Positions 57,147 through 64,000 of a DNA stretch of 64,000 bases are shown piece after piece. The DNA lies in the NCBI GenBank assembly GCA_033030425.1, contig JAUFSD010000016.1, positions 124,001 to 188,000 on the forward strand, in the 5' to 3' direction. Origin of the DNA: Verpa conica (taxonomy: Eukaryota > Ascomycota > Pezizomycetes > Pezizales > Morchellaceae). Below the pieces are notes generated by a model. That model saw nothing but the letters and a program-made list of their open reading frames with translations, did no database searches and was not told the DNA's origin. The position numbers and the translations under genes are program-made. Position 1 is the first letter of the stretch; every line of letters begins with the position of its first letter.

Positions 57147-60100
57147 ATGGCTGGAGTGATTGGGTTCAGTGTTGGCGATATCCTTGCCTGCGGAAAGCTC
57201 TGTCACCAGATATACAAAGCCTGCTTCTCCGATACTCCTGATGCCATTTCAAGTTGGAAATACCTTGGCAGGGAGCTATACGCCCTAGGGACGGCGCTCA
57301 AGACACTTTCAACAGATGACAACATCATACCGTCTGATATATCCATCGAAGGCAACCAAGAAAGTTTTCAGAAGGAGCAGCGGGCATTAGGGGCGGTTGG
57401 GGTGGTCCTCGGGGATTTCAAGGAAACGCTTCGAGAGCTAGAAGCCATGCTCTTGAAGTATGATGATTTCCGGGAAACTGAAGCCGGGGGAGGGAAGCAA
57501 TATTGGTTGAAAGTTAAATTCGTTGTGAAGTTGAGCGACCTAGACAAATTTAGAACAAGAATTGCAATGCATACAAGGGCTGTGAACTTATTGCTACATC
57601 CGCTCATGTAGTAAGCTCTACCTTTCATATTCTGCTATGCGTTCCAGCTATGTGCCGCGATTAGAAAATTTTAATCCTCGGAACTGGATTTACTGTATTT
57701 TGAAAAATTGGACTAATCATTATCTAGCCAACAAATGAAAGGGATGCAGACTTCACAGCACAATATCCAAACATCAGTCTCGAATATCCAAACACGAATC
57801 GATACAATCGATCAAGTGCTACATGCCCTTCTTTTTGTGGCCTCGGAACAGCTATCTACTACTACTCCCCGCATACCTAACACTAACAGGATTGGTGGAG
57901 CTGAGCTTGATGGAAACTTTCAGCACCCACAGGAGAGATATATGATAGAAACCAGCCCTAGGAATATTCAAACAACGCCTAGCTCCATTGCAGTTGTCAG
58001 AGGAGAGAAGATGGGACGATCTTTTAGCTGTCAACCAGAACCCCAAAGCCCCCAGTTACATCGGCTAGAAGAGATAGGTATACAAAGGAGGACTACTGAG
58101 CTCCACGAGAGCACAAGCCCTTTAATCTACAAAACACCCCCTCAAAGACCTGATAGAAGGAAGCAAGATCATGCAAGCCACATAGAGAATGATGATATAG
58201 GAGGGCGTAGGGGAAAGCAGAGTCACAATATAGGGTCGCATCCTCAATATACAACGCTTTCGCAATCACCACCTACAACCCTAAATTATCCATCGCAAAA
58301 ATCCAAACAGAAGACACCCGTTGATTTAGTTGACATTGATGAGAATCCTATCGATGCTGCACTAAGGATACAAGTGGAGAGCAGCGAAGCGCAACAAATT
58401 CCCATTCAACACTGGATTACAGCCGCTATGCATTGGTATTTTAAGGTAAATTAAACACCCTAGACACTTAGGCCTAGAAATCATGTTAGGAATTTATTTA
58501 AACTACCTACTACTAAGGAAGCTAACATACTTGTAAATAGGCTCAGGGTGAATTGGAGGAGGAGCCGGAAAGTCATGAGGTTCCACCAGGAGCCTATCTT
58601 GGGCTTATGAAAAGTAGCTGGATTGTGGAAAATGTAATCAGGCAGTGGGATTCTAAAGAGGCGTTACCTGATGAGATTAGGGTAAACGTAGAAACATTGA
58701 TGATTGTGAGTATTACTAATTAAGAGCCTCCAGGAAATGGGGTCTCAGCTGTTCTAATACTTCTTATATAGTTAATTGTTGAACAATTCGGGAAAATGGA
58801 AAACAAGACAATGCCCAATGTCAGGTACTTGAAGGAGCAAGACTTCGATATCTGGCACAAAGACATTAAAGTGATTCTAATTAAGCCTTCATCACCACTG
58901 GCATCCTCAGCGAGTACCTTTCGGCCAGAAGAACCAACCAGGAGACCATCATGGGCATCCGATAAAAGAAGGCAGCCACTAAGGCAATCAGCCTCGCCTG
59001 GGCACTCTGTTCCACTAAGCACGTATCCCCGCCGGATATCCGCAGCTTCCTCTGATTCCGACAGCGAAGAATCTCCTATAGGAGTACCTCATATATCAAA
59101 TTCCCCTCCACAGTTAAGTGGAGCTATTCTACAAGAATCAAGTGATTTGAGCCAGTGGACAGAAAACACACTCGCATCAATTGGCTCACCAGTGAATCGG
59201 GATAATTTAATGAATCTAACAGAGAGCGAACCTAGTCCTGGACTTGATACCTTCCACGAGTGGCCACCAGTAAGGGAAAGCGCAATAGATAGGGCCCCAA
59301 GTAGCCTTCCTATAGGCAATGGTGGTCTCCGTGGTATCGAAAATTCTTCTAGGGTTAGTGACCCGGAGATGATTTACCGTGTACGACGACGCTCTGGAAG
59401 TATTTCAACAACGTCAACAGGTTCATCTGGACAACGCGACCCTGTCCCAACAGAGAAAAGACAACTCCCGCCAATAATACGAAAACCTATCCCAAATGGG
59501 GAATTGGGTCTACCGGGTCTTGGTGTAGCATTTGACCGCCGCTCGAGGCATTCCATCATTGAGGTCGATGAAAGAGAATTCGTGGAAATGGTCGGAGAGC
59601 GACTGGTACTTGACACAATGTAAGTGACCCCCACAAAGACCCGAACAAAAAATGGTTAGCTAACTTGTAATCTAGACCTGTTCTCTGGGCATCTCGCTCT
59701 ACAGGACCATTCACTAAAGGCTCGCTTAAAATCTTTTGGCACCAAAGTGAGGAACACTTCAGACTATTCACAACCTGGAGTGGTGGTAGATGGAACTCGC
59801 AAGATAGTAAGCCTAGTCTAAAATATTATTTATATAAGTGAAATATCTAGCTGACTCACTATAAATTGGTTTGAAGTTTCTTTAAGAGACATGGAGCTAA
59901 TCCCATCCTACGCTTATGGGGAAGATCCTATCCTATTCCTCCGGAAACCAAGTCAGCGGGTACCATCCTCTGGTAACACCGTAAGAACTAGTTCATCTAC
60001 TAGATCTGAGGTGGCTCGGAAAAGCTATGTTTATAAATTCCTTTCTTCTGAAGGTGCTTTTATCATTCTTAGAGATAAGACAATAATTCAGAATAAGGTT

Positions 60101-60958
60101 GAAAATGCTAATTGAGAATGGTGATAACTCAGATATGCTGAAATTCCAGGCAACCTTAACCGGAGAAGACGTGTACCAAGATTTGTAAGAAACCTATCTT
60201 CCCACGATCGGCTGGTCTCTACTTACAGTGTATAGGGTCAAACGCGTTTCTACCGTCAAACTGAAGCGATCAACAGAGAAAAGCGGACACACATACCATA
60301 GTGCACGATTACAACTATGGCACGAAAAGGCACCCTCGGATTCTTTGTTACCAGACACTTCGTCTGTGTTTACAGGGGTTTCTGAAGCAACAACATTAAA
60401 ACTCTTGCTTCAATGGTCGCGATTAATGATTTACCTCGGAGGTTCTGATTGCTTCATCACCTGTTTCGGTGAGTATCCGCCACTTTGGACCTCTGGATTC
60501 GTAAGCAATGAGGCGCTAACACTCTGAGAATAGTGACCGACGACATCACGCTGAAGCGTGACGGGAATAAATTATCATTGGTTCCAACAAAGTACTCGAC
60601 AACAGACATTTTCCTCAAAAGTCCAAAAAGTGTGAAAGCTATGCTCATTGGAGGAGATCACGCCAAGGGAGGAATACGACTGGATAAAGATAAAACATCA
60701 TCAAACGATGAACACAGTTTTGATGATTTCTCTTATATCCAGATAACATTCAAAGAGACTTTTTGTAAGCATAATACATCAGAAGCTACAAAAACCTATA
60801 TGGAATTGCTAACGTTATTGAACTTTACGACAGACCTTAACAAATTTGAGACATTATGGAATCAAATGATGGATACCCGACGAAGGAGTCGTGTACGGAT
60901 ACGGTCTTTACAAGCAGAAATCAAGAAAACGACATACGCGCCTGGATATGATGCCTAG
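57147..60958 (+). CDS. Conserved fungal protein with fungal N-terminal domain, function unknown
   Basis: Nine exons: 57147-57610, 57728-58445, 58541-58705, 58772-59619, 59676-59806, 59889-60097, 60150-60184, 60236-60468 and 60534-60958, giving 1,075 residues. The first ~155 residues resemble the helical N-terminal domain found on many fungal signalling and NLR-like proteins (GFSVGDILACGKLCHQIY ... HTRAVNLLLHP). The middle is low-complexity, Ser/Pro/Gln-rich, with a short coiled coil at its start (QTRIDTIDQVLHALL). The C-terminal ~250 residues are well ordered (HSARLQLWHEKAP, LLQWSRLMIYLGGSDCFI, VTDDITLKRDGNKLSL, FLKSPKSVKAMLIGGDHAKGG) and match a region I recall as conserved in ascomycete proteins of unknown role. 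No enzyme motif is visible. A cytosolic scaffold or immune-related role is only a guess. The start is the first ATG in frame. Confidence 0.78.
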
Positions 60959-63849
60959 GTAGACTGAAAATAATAACAGAATTAAAATAGACTTTTTGGA
61001 GTTGAGTCACGATCACTGCAGCAGGATTTCTAGTCACGTTAAACGTTTCAGATACAAGTGGGGGCTACTAGCGGTGCTTTTTGTACCCTCCCTATATATA
61101 TGTATAGCATTATAGCATAGACTATGAGTACGAAGATAGCGGGGTACGGAGGCACTTTAGTCTTTTTTTACCAATAGACTTATCCGTCTCATAGAACAAT
61201 TACATGTAAACATTAACCGATTAGATTTTGTGATCTCGGAGATTTTCCTTTTTACCCACCATTAGCGTATAAGTATGATCTTGGCGATGCTGCGTTACAT
61301 CGAGCCTCATCTTCTCAAGTCATCCTATACGTCAGTAGTGTGAAACCCGATGGAAACACTCGCCCGCAGATCAAGTAAAAAGCGAATTGAGCGATATGAC
61401 TGGTCAATGGCTAGTGACGAAGGTATGCGAAACAGAGGCTTAAAAAAAAAAGGGATATGAGTATTATCAAATCAAATTCTAGTAAAAAAGAAACTGCCGA
61501 TCAATACTTGAGCCGCATGCGGGCAATGATCCCAGGGATCTGGAGGGGGCTGTATATGTTATACTCTTACTCCTTCTTTTATAAGATCACTATGACAAAA
61601 CTTCATGCACGTAATTTGAGTCAAAGAGATATTCCTGACTATTGAGTAATCATTTTTACAGTGACTTCATTGTAGGGTTTACAGGCAGGGGTTCTGTCTT
61701 CGCCGGGGGGAAACCTGGAGGTCCAATAAAAAAACCTTTACCACGTTTTTCTACCGGTCGCTATATATTTTTTTTCTGCTAACGGTTTTGAAAAAAAGAA
61801 TGCGGGGTGTTTTATCTTCTACCGGGGGGATAAAGCTCGGAGGGGTGGAGGGAGGGGGGAGGTGAAGGGGAGGCTTATTTTTGGGCTGTGGGATTCCCTC
61901 AGTTATTTTTGCGCCTCGTGTGTGTGGCGTTGTGGCGACCAGAATAACAGGTTTAGAATTATTACGGTCTCTCAACTAGATAATCTTCTAGAATCCGCAA
62001 GAGAATCATAGAGGCAGAACTAGCGAGGCTATACAAAGCTTCTATCACCGGGTGGGAGGGAGCGGTTTTTCCTATCACGCTGTGACTGTGACACAAAAGG
62101 TCACAGCCCGGGGGGAAGCTTAGTTAACAAGGGTACGTGACGTGTTCGCTAACATCACCATGATTGCGTGCACGCATTATGAGTCAACGCGAACGCGCCT
62201 AAAGTTTGCGTGACTAGAACGGTAGTAGCTGCGGCCGGGAAGACCGGAAAGGGGCGGGGGGGGGAGGAGAGGGAATTAAATAAAATAAAAAAACTAGCAT
62301 TCGCCCCCAAAATAGGCAGAACTAATCGTGAGAGAGAGAGAGAGAGTAATAAGTTACGGTGGACCAATAAATCCTGGGGGGGGAGGGGGGAGGGGGAGCC
62401 TGCCTATTGAGGCTTAACCGTCTTTTTTTGTTGTTGCACGAACACTCATTAAATCTTGATCAGATGCGGCTACTGCAGGTACGGTGTCTTGTAAGTGATC
62501 GCTGGTCAGGGCTGAGAGACCATGAAGTTATTAACGTGTAACCGCCCGCGATCAGCCTTGACGCCAAGTCTTTGACACCACCTCGCCAGGCCAGGGAGAA
62601 GACGTTCTATAAAATACTCAGTCGTGACAAGATGCGCATATCCCTACTTTGACTTTGTATAGTACTACCAATACGTATAGTAGAGACAGGTCTTCTTGTA
62701 TGCGCACTCCCCAAGTAGAGCTAAGATAAATATATTTTTACAACTTCAGCGGTATTGTAGACGGCTATGGCTGTATTTCCGCTAAGATAGGTATAGTTGT
62801 GAGTATCTGATCACGACTCAGTATTATATAGAATTCTCCCCTCGGCAAGCCTTAAAACCGTGGCTATACCCCCCCTGAAACCTCATCGGGGATTACTTTG
62901 CCCGTTTAATGAAATTTGTGGGGCTCTGCTGATGCAATAATCTTAAGTGTTGTGGGTAACAAGAAATATCCTCTGCTGCCTCCATGGTCACGTGACGCTA
63001 ATACAACGCAAGAGTCTATAATACTTTATTATTAAGGGGCAGGGGGGGAGGATGTTGGGGGGGCGAAGCACCCCTAAAGTGTAGAAGAGTGTAACTGTCA
63101 TAGGTGAGGATGACTGGATGAGGCGCTGCCTAAGCAACGACACGACAAGCCACAGCCAAATGACCGGACGCTGTTCCGACGGACTGACTGTTAGACCGGT
63201 ACCAGTAGGCATACCGACTTCCTATAGCTACGTGTAATAATCAACCAAATAATTCATTTGAACAGAAGGGGGAAAAGGGAAAAAAAGAAAAGAAAAGAAA
63301 AAAATAAAGAGAGAGAGAGAGAATGGAAAAAAAAGAGTCATCAGTGTTGTTGAAACAGACTGTCACAAAAAAAAAAGTCGATCATCTACGAATCAGGACT
63401 TCTCTCCAGGCAACTACATTGTATCGCTTGAACAGAGTGTTCGCTAAGCAGCCTGGGGTAGAATAAGGGAGGAAAACGCGAAAAGCGAATTTTGTGTGCG
63501 AAGGGCACACAACATTACCAACGTTGTCCCCCTTGTACGAGGATCCCCAAGGCTTGGCTCTTGACGTGAGACGAACGATCCCACCCACCATCCACCACCC
63601 CCCCCCCCCGCGCCTCACCTGCCTAGAGGTATTGCTGCGGATTTAGTGAGCATCAGAAACTCTTTATAAGGAAGAGTTCCCGCCCCCCCAAGTTTCATGT
63701 TATCACTTCTACAACTATCCATTTACCTAGTGTGCAAAAAAGCATCCACCACCTCCAAGCCAAACAAAAAAAAAAAAAAAAACCTTCAACTACTTTAGCT
63801 TCCTTTAACCAACTACATTTAAAAAAAAATATCTTTCAAAAAAAAAAAA
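60959..63849. other. Non-coding stretch with purine-rich microsatellites
   Basis: It contains (GA)n runs near 62328-62346 and 63308-63322, G-rich runs (62249-62262, 62376-62396, 63041-63062) and many homopolymers. Open frames at 61457-61645, 61751-61975 and 62155-62367 have no family resemblance. The last part has a TATA box (63665-63670) and an A-rich leader, probably upstream of a gene at the edge. Confidence 0.5.
63665..63670 (+). promoter_or_regulatory. Candidate TATA box near the right edge
   Basis: TATAAG lies 180 bases upstream of an ATG at 63850 that sits in a favourable AAAAAAATGCC context. The intervening leader is A- and C-rich, as in many fungal 5' UTRs. Confidence 0.35.
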
Positions 63850-63939
63850 ATGCCTCCAAGCGGCCCTCCTCCAAGACCAACTCCACCCCGTCTCGGGACT
63901 CCAGATATTCCAGACGCTCCTAAGGGAATGTTTGGCTAA
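63850..63939 (+). CDS. Short Pro-rich open frame, 29 codons, possible uORF or gene start
   Basis: ATG 63850 to TAA 63937-63939 encodes 29 Pro-rich residues (starts MPPSGPPPRPTPPR, ends KGMFG). A GTATGT donor follows three bases after the stop, so this may be a short peptide with a 3' UTR intron or an upstream ORF of a gene outside the window. No family was recognised. Confidence 0.3.
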   Translation: MPPSGPPPRPTPPRLGTPDIPDAPKGMFG

Positions 63940-64000
63940 ACCTGTATGTTACCTTTTTTTTTTTACACTATTATTTTCTCCCACTTTTATTCAAGTGGGA

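Overview
The window is nuclear DNA of a filamentous ascomycete fungus. It has fungal-only gene families (a DUF7708-NACHT immune receptor, a Zn2Cys6 regulator, MFS and amino-acid permeases, a PMC1-type calcium pump), short GT-AG introns of about 50-130 bases, and Ty3/gypsy elements of the chromovirus type. Gene content, intron style and long AT-rich and homopolymer-rich spacers would fit a Pezizomycetes-like genome, but the species is inferred only loosely. No rRNA, tRNA or CRISPR array was seen.

Left part, 1-18.6 kb, is transposon territory. It holds a partial gene at the edge, a pogo-like MITE (611-784), a small secreted SH3-like protein gene (2137-2625, minus) and a DDE transposase gene cut off at 5140. 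A nearly complete chromovirus follows at 5141-11673, with LTRs of about 650 bp, gag, pol and a C-terminal chromodomain. It runs into the 5'-truncated internal part of a second gypsy element (11674-18591). Both elements carry the same gag/pol design: a slippery heptamer, a 6-base spacer and a 9-bp stem, which predicts -1 frameshifting. The chromovirus also shows a Tf1-type self-priming site.

Middle part, 20-41 kb: an MFS sugar transporter (20206-22138, plus, 6 exons). Then, on the minus strand, a protein with about 13 tandem ~60-residue repeats (23031-27343) lies directly downstream of an NLR (27440-30919) with DUF7708, NACHT and two C2H2 fingers. Only 96 bases separate the two reading frames, and a phase-correct splice would join them into one NLR of about 2,280 residues whose C-terminal sensor would be this unrecognised repeat. 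Divergently, from a 293-base shared upstream region, runs an intact SNF2-RING (Rad5/HLTF-like) ATPase (31213-34710). A Zn2Cys6 transcription factor (38016-40802, minus) follows a non-coding stretch.

Right part, 41-64 kb: a long non-coding stretch, a PMC1-like vacuolar Ca2+-ATPase (47170-50983, plus), a methionine/L-type amino-acid permease with 13 exons including 11-, 22-, 23- and 30-base microexons (53638-56268, minus), and divergently a 1,075-residue conserved fungal protein of unknown function (57147-60958, plus). A possible gene start lies at the right edge. All exon models were built by hand from reading frame, splice sites and family expectation; none has been checked against transcripts.
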